This document shows, in pieces, positions 46,227 through 58,169 of a DNA stretch of 64,000 nucleotides. Below the pieces are notes generated by a model. That model searched no databases, was not told the DNA's origin, and worked only from the letters and a program-made list of their open reading frames with translations. Within the stretch, counting starts at the first letter, position 1. The number at the start of each line of letters is the position of its first letter. Position numbers and translations under genes: made by a program. The DNA is from Bimuria novae-zelandiae CBS 107.79 (Eukaryota; Ascomycota; Dothideomycetes; Pleosporales; Didymosphaeriaceae): assembly GCA_010015655.1 (NCBI GenBank), contig ML976771.1:1-64000 (forward strand), read 5' to 3'.

Positions 46227-47593
46227 ATAAATTTACACGATCCTCTTGCATAGAAGAGGACGGGTACCCCAGAGGATCTTGCTCGATCATTCATCTTCCG
46301 AGAAACATCGTGTTGAGATCACTAGTACTCTTCTAGTTTGGAATCCTCTGTTCCGGAGTTACCACTTGTCCCTGCTAGTCCAATCAGTTACTGTGAATTT
46401 GCATTTCCGATACAATGTTATAATTACAATACGCCTTCCGCTTTCTATCAATATTTACACCTTGCTCAATTCCCCAATGAGAATCATACCAGCAGGAAGA
46501 AATCTCCCGGGGGATAGTTTGCCGTATTGAATTACATATGTAATGATGCTGTGAGCTAAATAATGTGCTACGTGTACCGTCAATGATTATCGACTGCGGT
46601 GGACGCTGCGGCTTGTGGCAGTACAACACTCTGGGTTGGTTTGGTTCTTTGAGCAATTTCGCATTCGAGGATCGCGAGAGCGTTGGCCCCGAATCTTGGC
46701 ACTCAAGTGTCGGCAGCAGCGCAATGCAAGCTTGCTACTTACTTTGACGAAGTCCAGTGTTCACGTCGCGAAAGGGTGACTAATAGGTAGGTAGGAGAGG
46801 CACGAAGTCTTCCGGGTCAAAGGTGAGCATTTGCTTGCGCAAGTTATGCCGGTAGGCATTCCACGACAAATATCACCTCGCTCCCGCAGATGAACCGCTG
46901 AAACTAGATAAGGCGGCAGGGCATGAACGGTCTGCCCTGGTGATGTCACAGTCATGTGACCTGTCAGGGCCTGTCTTAGATCTCGAACATCAACATCACC
47001 CGTGTGGGTTGCCGACAACGATCCCAATTTAGTATCGCGCGAATCATTACTGTGTTCCAGGACGCTGATCATCGTTGTCGTGTCGGTGGAGACGTGAACG
47101 CGTGTCCTCAAGACTGCCAATGTGCCGAAGTCAACCGAGGGATTGATCGGAGCCCTCCAACCAAGAAATGCAGCCATCAACCATTGTCCGCGGACAACGC
47201 CACAAGCATACAGAAGGTCTCGGGATATCTAAAAACAAAGTTGTACTCAGTCGCGATAAGCAAAGTAACGGCCAGACGGATGAATTTGAGACATGTAAGG
47301 GTCGGCGCCCGCGGAGCGGGCGCTCGGTTACACCTTCCAAACGTTCCCGGGTTCGGGGGTGGGTACCGCACGACCATTCAAGTTGCATCCCAGTCGATGG
47401 AAGCGGGATCTGCGACTGCGACCGGCACGTGGTTTGACTGGCAGGCGACGGGATAATGGCTGGGCTTCCAAAACACCTACGCCTCAAATTCCAGGTGCCT
47501 TATCAAAGTCCCAGCGCCAAACTACAACACTACAACACTACAACCCTTCAACAAGCTCTCTTTCTACAATCCTGGTGTTTCAACAACTACATC
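46227..47593. other. Long upstream region of transporter gene
   Basis: 1.37 kb. Overlapping open frames occur on both strands (for example minus 46761-47180), but none shows a domain or a convincing start and splice pattern. A perfect GC-rich hairpin, GCGCCCGC-GGA-GCGGGCGC, lies at 47305-47323. Confidence 0.4.
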
Positions 47594-49255
47594 ATGGATC
47601 TATATCGGAGCACATTCGCTGGATTACTGCTGCTAAACAGCTTGGTTTTCATTCGTTCATACCGCACGAAGACGGGAGCTTTCACGGAAACCCCTCCAAG
47701 CTCAGAAAAGGTCGAGCATCGAGGAAGGGAAGAAGACGATGTGCAAAGAGTACGACGACTGAAATGGAAATTTTTCCCCGTGTTCTTGCTGGTCAACGGC
47801 GCGGACTGGCTTCAAGGACCTTACATATACCCCATCTACAAAGGTATGCTTTTCCGTCCCGTGGAAACACTCCGTGTCTGATTGTACTCGACAGATGAGA
47901 AAGGCCTTGCAGAGAGCACAGTCGCCCTCCTCTTCATGGTTGGCTTCCTCTCTGGTGGCATCTCTGCGTCCTTTGCCGGAACTATCGCGGATCGCTTTGG
48001 CCGCAAAGCCGCATGCCTCGCCTACTGCGTCTTCTATTCATTCTCCTGCCTCACGCTTCTTACGAATCGAATCGAAGTCCTTTTCCTAGGGCGTGTTCTT
48101 GGTGGCGTCTCCGGAACTCTGCTATACAGCGTATTTGAGAGCTGGCTGGTTGCCGAATTCAACAAGTTGATGGTGGACGACGAGGACTCGAATCTGAGCG
48201 GCATTTTCAGCATGATGACCACCTTGAACAGCTTTGTCGCGATTGTCGCGGGTATTGTGGCTGGATGGTTGGTCGATCACGTCGGCACGGCCAAAGCGCC
48301 ATTCATGGCGTCTATGGGATGTATGATGATCGCATTCATCGTGATCTCCAATACTTGGGTGAGTTTGCCCTCAATACATCCGGATATAGGTTGCTAATAC
48401 ACATAGTCGGAAAACTACGGCTCGAGACAAGAAGGTACGGGGGAAGCAACAAGCTTACTCGCGGAAGAGGCAAAGGAGGAGTACGCGTCCCCAAAATCGG
48501 CTTTGCAGCTCATCCTTGGAGGTAATGTCTTCACACTCCGGATCTGCGGCATTGCTAATATCTACACCACAGACAAGAATGTTTTGACCCTGGCCCTCAC
48601 GTCGTGCTTTTTTGAAGGCTCACTGTTTCTTTTCATCTTCTTCAAATTCCCCGCGCTCAAGCTCTCCCATGAGTTGTCCGGATCAACAACCGGTAAGATG
48701 TTCATACCCATAAGATCGCTGAAGAATATGCTAATACTCGCTGTAGATCTGCCATTCGGCCTGATCTTCGCCATCCTCATGTGCTGCATGATGTTCGGCT
48801 CCATGCTTTACAACAATCTCTCCACCTCGACGACTTCGTTACCCACCAAACAAATCCTCATCTACACCCTTGCTGCTGCGTCACTCTGCTTTTTCCTACC
48901 GGCACATATCCGAGAGGAAAACATTGTCCTTTGGTGCTTCTGCATCTTCGAAATGTGTTGCGGAATCTATTACCCAGCCATGGGCTCGCTCAAGAGCAAG
49001 CTCGTCGAGGACGGCATGCGCGCAAGCGTCTATACCATCTTAAGAGTACCCCTCAACGCCTTTGTTGTTCTAGCTCTCAGTATGACGCGGGAAGGTAATC
49101 CTCCACACTTTTCCACGCCCTGCTACTCGCGGGGTGCATAACTACCGCGGACGCTAACACATGCACTAGGAGAACATCACCGCAACATGGTCTTTACGCT
49201 CTGCAGTGGACTGCTGCTAGCCGCGGCTTTGGTGGTCTATCGAGTCCTGGCATGA
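47594..49255 (+). CDS. MFS transporter, MFSD5/MOT2-like
   Basis: Six exons: 47594-47843, 47895-48358, 48407-48521, 48573-48692, 48747-49094, 49170-49255; 1,383 nt, 460 residues, all joins in frame with GT..AG introns of 48-75 bp. The N-terminal segment (MDLYRSTFAGLLLLNSLVFI) is membrane-embedded. FFPVFLLVNGADWLQGPYIY follows, then GTIADRFGRKAACLAYCVFY, the MFS DRFGRK loop motif. RVLGGVSGTLLYSVFESWLV is next, with several further hydrophobic helices, a cytoplasmic acidic loop (SLLAEEAKEEY) and CFFEGSLFLFIFFKFPAL. The WLQGPYIYPIY and FESWLV signatures and the size fit MFSD5 / molybdate-anion transporter 2. In that family the cargo is molybdate in algae and uncertain in fungi. No sign of RIP. 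Confidence 0.9.
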
Positions 49256-50119
49256 GCCCTTTTCTTTGTAAATAACGACCTGTGAACTTTACGTATAAAT
49301 AGAGCTTCCATATCACCGTATATTCATGTGAAGATCATCTCCACTTTGGGTCGTGACATATTAGGCGAAACCTACTGACCCACTCACCAAACGCGCCACA
49401 TCGGGGATAACACGCGACAGACCCTCAGCCTTATCAACTCACCAATCATGAAACCGATCAACATGTCCATCGGAATATCATTCTTGGCGCTAAGATCCAA
49501 GTGCCTTGGAGTGTCTCGAAGACTGTGGGACAGCCCTTGCCCGAATAAGCAGCTTTTCTGCGGCGACGTTTCTCGGAGGTAACCCCGATATGCCTCGAGT
49601 GGGTGGGGGTGAGTTTCAGCTGCTTCGATTCCCGCCGTGCCGCCAACGAAGGGATCGTGATCGCCTGGGCTGATACCGTCACTGTCCTGCCTTGGCGAAA
49701 ATGGGCCGAGTTGCTGTGCCGTACCCTGGAGCTCGAGCTTCAATTCATGCAGATGTCAGGGGATGAACGCGGCTGTACCGGCCAGATGACTGATCTGGAG
49801 GGGTCAGCATCATTTTTATTTGACGCCCACGTGTCTGCTGCAACCCTGAGGTGTTCCTGACCAAGCCCGCGATTCGAGGCTATCCACAGGTTGGCGTTTT
49901 ACTGTCCGTTTGAATGCTTCACCTTGCGCGTGTTGATGCAACTACTGTCTAACTTTAAGGCTTGGGTCGGATCCATCTCGTCGTTATATCTCTTTATATT
50001 ATTAAAATGACTTTCCTTCGCTCTCCTCAAGGTACGTTTTTCGAACCACTACCCCCGCAATCCCTCTTAACATCCACGTCGTTCCCACGACGACTCTTTG
50101 CAGCTCCATCAGTTCTAAC
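49256..50119. other. Intergenic
   Basis: 860 bp. A minus-strand open frame (49743-49384) and its partners have no recognisable domain. Probably the 3' region of the transporter and the promoter of the methyltransferase. Confidence 0.45.
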
Positions 50120-51148
50120 ATGGCGGTAGGGCGTGCTGTCGCTACAATCGCTGTTCTTATCTTCTTTATTGCAGTGTTACGCAATAGTGTAGACGAAGAG
50201 TCATACATGCCCTCGTTTCCACTCCCACAGCGGACAGCAGGTCGCAAATACTTGGGTTTAAAAGAGCGCATGGAACTTTCAGAATCAGCATGGCGGAAAA
50301 GCGTTCAGCTACGTGGAAAGATGGCGGATGCCCACCCTACGAACCCACAGATTCCGCTTTTCCCCGCGCAGTCGCTCGGCGAGTTCGGCAAATACCCATA
50401 CACACTCTGGGACTTCTTCCCACCAACCTGGACATGCCCACACGATGTGCAGCGTGTGGGGAGACTTGGTGATGGCGGAAAGTGGGTGTGTGGAATGAGC
50501 ATCTACGAATCGGTTCCTGTACCCAAGACGTGGCTGAAGGGTGTACCGACCGGAGGCCAAGAAGGTGTCGTCATCTACAGTTTCGGCATCAACGGCGAAT
50601 CCTCGTTCGAGGCAGAAATGTTTGAACGCATCCCCAGCGCACGCATTTGGGGCTACGACTTCACGGTCGACGCATGGGGGAAGCAGATCGCGTCCCAATA
50701 CAGGGACCGCGCATTCTTCAAGAAAGTCGGTATCGGGAAAACGGACATCGCAGCCCGGGACCCGCCTTTCTACACGCTGCAGACGCTCATGGCACAGAAC
50801 AACCACACCTACATGGATATTCTGAAGATTGATGTCGAGGGCTCGGAATACACCTCTTTCGATGCCGTGATGGACTTCTTCAAGTCCGCGTGGAGGGGCA
50901 ACGGCGAGGCTGTGCTACCGATCGGCCAGATCATGATCGAGATTCACGTCGGTGAAGATCAGAAGGGCATCGATTTCAAGAGGTTCAGGTCTTGGTGGGA
51001 GCGCCTGGAGTCCATGGGCATGCGGCCGACATGGATGGAGGTCAACCTCATGGCGTTGACCATCCCGGATCACAAGACGGACCCGAGATGTACTGAGTAC
51101 GTATTGGTGAACGCACGCGATGGGAACAACGTGCTCTGGCAGGAGTAA
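50120..51148 (+). CDS. Membrane-anchored FkbM-like methyltransferase
   Basis: A single exon, 342 residues. An N-terminal signal anchor (VATIAVLIFFIAVL, residues 8-21) makes it a type II membrane protein, probably Golgi or ER lumenal. The lumenal part has VQRVGRLGDGGKWVCGM, the SAM-site-like VIYSFGINGESSFEAEMFE and ARIWGYDFTVDAWGK. It also has the FkbM-type hallmark MDILKIDVEGSEYTSF and PIGQIMIEIHVGED. This arrangement matches fungal and animal METTL24-like proteins, whose substrates are unknown. The ATG was chosen because it precedes the anchor directly. Codons look normal and no RIP is seen. Confidence 0.85.
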   Translation: MAVGRAVATIAVLIFFIAVLRNSVDEESYMPSFPLPQRTAGRKYLGLKERMELSESAWRKSVQLRGKMADAHPTNPQIPLFPAQSLGEFGKYPYTLWDFFPPTWTCPHDVQRVGRLGDGGKWVCGMSIYESVPVPKTWLKGVPTGGQEGVVIYSFGINGESSFEAEMFERIPSARIWGYDFTVDAWGKQIASQYRDRAFFKKVGIGKTDIAARDPPFYTLQTLMAQNNHTYMDILKIDVEGSEYTSFDAVMDFFKSAWRGNGEAVLPIGQIMIEIHVGEDQKGIDFKRFRSWWERLESMGMRPTWMEVNLMALTIPDHKTDPRCTEYVLVNARDGNNVLWQE

Positions 51149-51637
51149 ATATCAGTAGGAGAACCTCCGCGCGTAGTAGGTGGTGGATCATGTTATACAT
51201 ATCTCGGCGACCAGAAAAAGAGAGTTAGAGATCTGGTTTATCTGGCGTTTCTGGTTTGGCCTTATAGAGCACGTGCGTTCAGTCGCGGTCGCAGGCGTTT
51301 TGGTGTTCACACGTGTGAACCGTGGTGGTGGATTTCCGAAAATACATGACGTCATCGACCTATCTGCCTCCATCTTCACACGCTGTGACTGAGTGGAAAG
51401 AATTCGACATGTTACTCGTTTGTGAATGCAATGGGCTATTTGAGAGCACCTGCCATACGTTTTGGCTGCGAAGGAAATTATAGCTCACTCACAAGTCGTT
51501 CGTGTGAATTATTTTGTGGGCTACCTTCCACGAAACAATGGGTGTATGGGCATGCACCTGCAGTGACCACATACCACCAATGTGCTACATCGTCACTTCT
51601 CCAGCCGCGAAACCTGTGCTGTCGGTGGACAAGATCT
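51149..51637. other. Intergenic between convergent genes
   Basis: 490 bp with short open frames only. A perfect ACACGTGTGAACCG block and related CACACGCTGTGA words may be regulatory. No gene. Confidence 0.4.
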
Positions 51638-52269
51638 CTAGTACAGCCGGTTATTGTATTCTTTGTTCTTTGATATCGTAGCATATTGAACAACTTGACG
51701 TAGCTCTGTAGTCTCAGGAGCGCTTGACTTTTGCGAACCCTGCACCAAGGAGCTAACCGTATGCTCACCATATGCATCCGGAACTGTCTTAAAACCATGA
51801 ACGTCACTCAGGTCCACCTGAAAATCTTTATAGTTCCAACGCCTCTTCTCTTTCTCAGAATAGTGGAAGTGCACGAAGGCGTTTATCTCGGGCCCAGGCT
51901 TGGTAGGGCGCCAACACCGATCGTCGTTCGCATGTTCATGAAACTTGCCTCGATCGCTAAGCATGAAATCATCCCAGATATCGTAGTGCGGATTCCTGTA
52001 GGAAAGGCCTCAACCTGCTGCTTCAGGCGGAATCGGAATTGTTTGTCGTTCGACAAAAGGCTGTCGTAATCTCCAGGCCATATGCTGAGCGCCGTGTAAA
52101 ATAAGACTAGTCGCTCCAAAGCTGCGTTGTGGGTGCTCTCGATTGTTTTTATGAAAATGTCCAAGTCGAAGTAGAAATATTCCTGACTATTCTGGTCTAG
52201 GTATTCCGCTACAGCATCAATCACTGCGTCCCGAAAGTCCGCACTTTCATTCGCTGAAGTAGTCGCCAT
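51638..52269 (-). CDS. Hypothetical protein, 190 residues
   Basis: Minus strand, ATG at 52269. Exon 1 52269-52055, a 59-bp intron (52054-51996, GTCGAA..CTACAG), exon 2 51995-51638; 573 nt in frame. Exon 1: DFRDAVIDAVAEYLDQNSQE and FYFDLDIFIKTIESTHNAAL. Exon 2: NPHYDIWDDFMLSDRGKFHE, then PGPEINAFVHFHYSEKEKRR, then LSDVHGFKTVPDAYGEHTVS. The donor is weak, so a single-base frameshift is the alternative. Not recognised. A second minus-strand frame directly upstream (52636-52247; LRRRKGGTYHPIIQVPARQL, TTGKLANAIYDHWRKTGKIA) overlaps the start and could be the 5' part of the same gene. Confidence 0.45.
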
Positions 52270-52658
52270 CTGGAGACCGAAATGATAGGCTTCCGAACAA
52301 TGTATTGCCTTCGTCGTGACGAGGTTGGCAACGATCGCGCATGGTCGCTATTTTTCCTGTCTTGCGCCAATGATCGTAGATAGCATTGGCTAATTTCCCT
52401 GTCGTGCACAAATAATCGTAGGTAGGATCGGTGAGAACAGGCAGTCGGAATGGGCTGAAGTGAGATTCGGTCTGAGGAGGTAGTCCTACCAACTGGCGGG
52501 CGGGGACTTGGATTATGGGATGATATGTTCCCCCCTTGCGGCGCCGAAGCAGTGGGGTATAGCCCATGATCACACTTTGTGAATGGAACTCGATCTCTTC
52601 GGGATCCCAAGGTCCTTCGCAGGTGCCTTCCAGCATGTTGGGTAACTATTCGAAGCAC
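52270..52658 (-). CDS. Possible 5' exon(s) of the adjacent hypothetical gene
   Basis: Open frame 52636-52247 in a different register from the 52269 ATG. It encodes about 129 residues, mixed charge, no domain: MLEGTCEGPWDPEEIEFHSQ at the start and RCQPRHDEGNTLFGSLSF near the end. A CTCCAG acceptor precedes the 52269 ATG, but I found no suitable donor. Treat as uncertain. Confidence 0.3.
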
Positions 52659-53338
52659 TGGAATGGAGGGAGTGGGTGTACTTTAGTTGCCTCTGCAATT
52701 GCGGTGCTGCAAAGGTTTTATACATGAGAAGCTGGTCGAGGAGGCCAGAAGATTCTGCGCAGTTTTTGTGCAGGCACGGTCTTCGTATCGTGCGCGCGCA
52801 TCGTGCCATAGTTCCTTCTCGCCGCGGTACTGTCCTAACAAGTCTCTCAACACCCCACCACGCGAAAATCACCGCTTTGCGCGCGTTGATGCCTTGAGTC
52901 AAACCAAACAACCTAATTCATTGGCGTTGACACTAGAAATGGTGCTTTTAAGAGAGAGAGAGAGAGATACTTACAGGTAGCACAAAGAGGTGGAGCGCTG
53001 TGCAGATGAGATAAGCGTACCCCGTCCTTTCCTGTCAATCAGACGCACTTGTGACTTGCCCGAGGCTACCGTACACAATTGCCAACGGGGCTTTCGATAG
53101 ACTTAGTGGGCAGATAAAAATCTTCTAGAGCAAACGAAAAGAGCAATGAAAAGAAACTAGTCTGAATCGGACGATCTTTAGATGTAATCCATTGAGCAGC
53201 TGATTGCTGTCTGGCACAATGGGAAGGTGGTGCCGATGAAGATCGCGCTTGCCAGCACCGAGAGTTCCTATCTTATCAAACGTAAACATAGTTCAGAATC
53301 ACCGTTGCTTTCGTAACCACCTTTATGTCTGGGGCGCA
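52659..53338. other. Intergenic
   Basis: About 680 bp, with an (AG)n microsatellite at about 52951-52968. No gene supported. Confidence 0.45.
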
Positions 53339-54522
53339 ATGGCTTGCTGCCAACCATCGGTTAGTTTTCTGAGAAATCTCCTGGAGCATCCTGCACTCGC
53401 CGAAACAGATCGTCAAGCTATATCGAAAGACCTTGAAAGATCCGAGTGGGCAGAGCTCGATCTGGACGAAACGCGCTTCAATAGCGAACTGCTTTTTTCT
53501 GGACTGGATGATGAAGATTGGACCGCCTTATCTACCTGCAACGATGTAAGCCGCCCTCTCCCACAAAAAAACTGAAGTTACCCGGCGGCGCACTTCCTAT
53601 ACGCTTTGAGATCTTTGACCATAAGTATGCGATGAAAAATTTCAAGCCCGATATGACTCAGCTTCTGGGAAAACTAATGTTGCAAGATTACGGCCCTCTT
53701 CTTTCACTCAAGGACGATCCCTCCGGGAGTGCAAACTCCCTGCGAACAACCGTTACCAATGCAACCGCGTTTTACGAGTCCGAGTTCGGTTAGACACCGT
53801 TTCTGAGCACAAGACTGCCGGCTGCAAATTGATAATGTTGTATAATTACGGCATGGATAACGGCACCGCATTTTGTTCACCAAGCAACAAGCTTGTTTTG
53901 GGTGAGGGAATACCAACGTGCGCAACACTGTCCTCTGCATTCATATGTTTGTATTTCTTTCTCTGTTGCTCTTCCAAGCGGTTTTGTATACTTTTTCAAT
54001 CCATTTTATCTTTTGCCTTTCGCCCAGGTGTGGATGAGAATTCCGTATTTAATGTGTGGACTTGACTTTATTAATTACTGTAGCCTTATTCACGAGATGG
54101 CGCACGGAGTGCTTTTCGACAAATTAACATTCAGAACGGGACCATCCCAATACCCATCTACGAGCGTAAATCAGGGAGTGGCTCCGTGGGAGCACTTTGC
54201 CGACGTGATCGCCTTAGTGTACAAGAAGAATGATCCGCACGAGCAAACTAGCTTATTAGTGGTGATGTGTTTCGACCGAAGCTGACTTGCATTGCGTTGC
54301 AAAGCGCTATAAATCCCGGTAATTGCCACCAGTATCGTATCAAGAACGGGGAACCACGTTTATACACGTCCGTGGGACACATGGACAAATTTTATATCGA
54401 GAACGACTTCTACGACATTTCAACGATTCCGACGAAAGCTTTCAACCAACACCAACTTTTGGAATTTTGAGAAAGTGGTAAAACTGCTAAATCTTTACCT
54501 TGCTTATCTCAGTTTCACCTAA
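53339..54522 (+). pseudogene. M4 family (protealysin-like) metallopeptidase, frameshifted
   Basis: Plus strand, ATG at 53339. The start MACCQPSVSFLRNLLEHPAL resembles the short propeptide of protealysin-type M4 peptidases. After a 32-bp GT..AG gap (53546-53577) comes LPGGALPIRFEIFDHKYAMK. Then NATAFYESEF is followed by a one-base shift into LDTVSEHKTAGCK and YNYGMDNGTAFCSPSNKLVL. A GTGAGG..CCCAG intron leads to ENSVFNVWT, another shift, then the zinc site LIHEMAHGVLF (HExxH) and APWEHFADVIALVY, which should hold the third zinc ligand Glu. A further shift precedes GDVFRPKLTCIALQSAINPG; the end has VGHMDKFYIENDFYD and TIPTKAF, as at M4 C-termini. M4 enzymes are secreted or periplasmic zinc endopeptidases, mostly bacterial. 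At least three frameshifts make this a relic. The order and catalytic motifs are seen; bacterial ancestry is inferred. Confidence 0.72.
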
Positions 54523-54619
54523 AATCCTACTCTAGCTATCTTCAGGCACCTCACGCGTGCGATAGGCTAATAATAGTAATAGAGACGCCTTAGAGGCCCC
54601 CTCTAGGGCCCTTTACAGC

Positions 54620-55960
54620 GACTCGCCCCCTAGACCCTAAGTCTACGCGATAGACTAACATCTAGCACCCCTCTAAGAAGCGTTAACTAACTAATATTTA
54701 CCTTTTAAGACGCCTTTCCTTTAGTAGAGGCATGCCTATCTACCTAAGAGCTACTATAAATATAGTAGCTAATGCCTTTAACTCCTACCTTATAGCTACG
54801 CGCAAGGCGGTAGAGACTTAAAAAAAAATTATAATAGTTATAGCTAAAGCTATTAACTACTATATTACTAATTTTAAGTGCTTAGAGGAGTTAGCGACTA
54901 CCTCTACTCTTTATAACTACTTTATATAAATACTAAAAAATTTAGCTACGCTAAGCCTTTATCCTAATATAGTTAGGACTAGCTACGACTTAACAACTAC
55001 TACTTACACTATAGATAGCGATAGCGATCTTACTGTCTAGCTTTAGAAGATATAGGCAAGTGTCGCATCCGCCTTTTATAAAGATAGTGGATACACGACT
55101 ATAGCTGGCAGTAGGAAATCTATAACTATGGCTAGGCGGCTAACTACACCTAAATAGGTAGTAGACCTACGGGTCCTGCTTACAGTCGCGAATCTGGCTA
55201 ACTAGCTAGGCTAAACCTTTACCTTTACTATACAAATAGCTATCTGCGCTACTATAGGGCTTAACCTTAGCGCTATCCCTATAGCTATAAGGACCTGCAT
55301 AAGGTAGGCTATTACCCTAGCTTCTAATAATATATAATAGTAGCTTATAGAACAGGAAAAAAAATTAATAATAAGATTTATTAAAGCTAATAGCGCTAAG
55401 TTGCCTATATAATAGGTTAACTATACTATACCTAGAGTACCTAGTAGCTATCGCTCGCTATTAGGGGAAGACGTGCCCTACTCCCTCTAGATAGTAGTAA
55501 AAGAGGCTTATACGCAGACAAAATAACACCCTATTAATTATTACCCCTCTTAATATAGCCCTAATTAATTTAGACATACTACCTAGATAGTTTCTTTTAA
55601 AAAGCCTATAGTAGCTTTTTACCTTTTTAGTGCCAGCGATCTATCCCGCGAGATAATTAAGAAGCGGGCTATAAAACGCTATAACCTTAGCTACTAAGGC
55701 TACTATAACGCGTTATAATACACACGCGCATCCCGTTACTATAATTATATAAAAAAACTTAGTAAGCACAAAAGCCTAATAGGAGATAATTACACTTATA
55801 AATAATAATACCTTAACTATTACGGCCTATATGCCGTAAATAACCTTACCTGCTTAGTAAGACCTAGAAGGGTAAATAATTATATTATCTAACTAACTTG
55901 CCGCGAACTAGCGACACTAAGACACGCTAAATAAAAGGCCTTTAACTAGCTATATAACCT
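54620..55960 (+). pseudogene. LINE ORF1 (gag-like with zinc knuckles)
   Basis: Frames with TAA/TAG read VPSSYRSLLGEDVPYSL (about 55440), then FSASDLSREIIKKRAIKRYN. Decayed CCHC knuckles follow: YNAL-stop-YTRASRYYNY (cysteines now Tyr), then YTYK--YLNYYGLYAVNN. TGC/TGT to TAC/TAT is just the G-to-A change RIP makes. It would bind element RNA in an intact copy. Confidence 0.6.
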
Positions 55961-55999
55961 ATAGCTTTAACCTAAGCTTACTACCTAGGGCTAAGACAC

Positions 56000-58169
56000 C
56001 TCCCCTAGTAAAGAAGACAATACTAGACTAGAGTAGGAACTAGTAGCCCTAAGCTATTATTCCCTAAAAGGACCTTAATAATTAATCCTGTACCTTAACA
56101 CCTCCTTATAACAAGCGGCCCCACGCTTATTAAGTAGGCCTATACAATCCTCTATACTAATTAGCGATAGCCTAAACCTCGCCGCGCTCTCTGCTAGAAG
56201 TACGAGATAGGATAATTATACCTAGTCCTCCTTATAGGAGGACTAGACTATAGATAAATCTTTAAGTTAATAAGGAATAACTATTGTAGATTTACCCTAC
56301 GTAAGGACACTAATATTAAAGTATACTAAATAAATATTAGTAAAAGTAGTTTAGCATACATAGCTACCCTTAAGATTACTTTTATAGAGGGTATTAATAT
56401 TATTTGTATATAAGAGCCAGCTACCTGGCTAGGCACACGCACTTTAAACCACCTTAGCTATAACCTTTACTTACTAGTAGATAGCTAGGATAGCAAGGAG
56501 ACCTAAGAGGCAGAATACCCCTAGGTCCTTATTTTTACCTATAAGGGTAACTAATTAAAAATCACACTACGCACTCCACTTTATAACTAGGATATATAGT
56601 AGATTAATATTAATAGAATTTTAATACTTAATATTTACTAGGCGCTACAGACTACGCCTGTTCTTAACTATATTACCTACCTTACCCCGCCTAACAGGTG
56701 CCTTGCTAGGGGCAACCTTAACGCTAAACACGATATGTTTAAGCCTGGAGTTATAACTACACAAGGCGGCGCTAAACTGGCCTAATAGGCCATAGACAGT
56801 AGTATAGACTATATTAACGAGCCTAGAGTTCTTACCTACTATGCGGGGCACGTTATAAACCTCTCCTTCTATAATATCCCCTTCGCTACTATAGCTATAT
56901 AATTAGACATAAACTACAGCTTAGACCATAATACGCTAGTTACTATAATACTTAAGAGGGGATAAGAGCTACTTAACTAGTTCTAATATAGGGTCCCTAC
57001 TATAAAACTATTGCTATTTATTAATACTATTACTAATAGGATAAAGGGCGCTTCTAGCTTAGATAGACTACGCACTTATAAGCACGTTAATAGGCGCGTT
57101 ACTACCTTAGAAAAAGTCCTTACTAACGCCCTAAAGATAGTAAGTAGGAAGAAAAGAAGAATAGGCTATTTAGCGCCCTAGTAGATAGACGCCTGTAAAC
57201 AAAATTACTAGGCATACTTAAACTTGCTAGATAGCTACACTAGCTAGGGTTCTTTTAAGGAAACGCGCACTTTCCTAGTAATAGTTTATAAAGTAAAAAA
57301 GGAATACTAGTAACATACTATAGATAATATAAAAAATAACTAAGAACTATTCTAAATTATTAACTAGCATAAGCTAGAACCTACTAGAACCTAGATACTA
57401 ATAGTCTTTAAAAGCATAAAAGTAATAGAAGATAAGGATAAGGCTAAGATACTTTAATAAGCACTACTCTATAGATTTATAGTAAAAGATAACCTGCCAG
57501 AACCGCCCTCCCTATAAGAAAACCCTACTATCCCTTAAGACACGTACCTATTTATTAAAGAGACAGAGCGCTACGTAATTAAGATCTTTAGCACCTTACT
57601 AGGCGCTAATAGTATAACTATCTAGCTACTTATAGCATGCTAGAACTATATTAGATAGTACGTCTACGACATCTACCGCGACCTACTTAAACTTAACTAC
57701 TATTCTACTACCTAGAAGGACAAAGAGATTATGTTTATTAAGAAGCTTAGTAAGAAGGACTATATAGTCCTAGGCTTTATAAGACCCCTCGCTATGCTAC
57801 TCTACCTTAGTAAGGGATTTAAAAGGATTGCCGCCTAGCGTATAGCCTACTTAGCTATACTACACGGCGTACTAAGCCCCTAATATAGGGGGGCTCTACT
57901 AAAAAGGTTAGCTATAGACTTAATTGCCGCCTTTACCTATAAAGTAAAACTAGCCTTTAGTAAAAGCTAGCACGTTACTATAGTTACTATAGACGCGCTT
58001 AGGGTCTTTAATACCCTCCTTATTAATAAACTACTACACTAAATAAAGGGATAAGACTAGTACTAAAAAGTCCTTATACTTACGCGTAATATTCTTACGA
58101 ACTAATATATACTTGTTTACTATAGCTAACACTAATCTGGCCGCCGCCTAGTGGCTTATGGCATCCTAC
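56000..58169 (+). pseudogene. LINE ORF2, endonuclease and 5' half of reverse transcriptase
   Basis: Endonuclease-like remains at 56280-56900. Reverse transcriptase from about 57540: IKIFSTLLGANSITI, then YDIYRDLLKLNYYSTT, then KLSKKDYIVLGFIRPLAMLL and YLSKGFKRIAA. Then RIAYLAILHGVLSP, LIAAFTYKVKLAFSK and THVTIVTIDALRVFNTLL-like residues, with the first catalytic Asp in the TIDA position. The frame ends at the copia-3 insertion, before the YADD box. Confidence 0.72.

Larger units (their letters stand above)
54560..58169 (+). mobile_element. Tad1-like LINE, RIP-degraded, cut by copia-3
   Basis: Plus strand, non-LTR element. ORF1 ends in zinc knuckles (about 55700-55900). ORF2 has an endonuclease region and a reverse transcriptase. 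The sequence breaks exactly at LVAYGI (usually LVACGIPQGSPLSP) at 58169, where copia-3 begins. So the 3' half of the reverse transcriptase lies beyond the window. Confidence 0.78.

Noticed and set aside
46761..47180. 139-residue minus-strand frame upstream of the transporter
   Set aside because: No domain, no splice pattern, opposite strand of a likely promoter; kept only as part of the intergenic entry.
49384..49743. 119-residue minus-strand frame
   Set aside because: No recognisable features; adjoining frames on the other strand are equally open.
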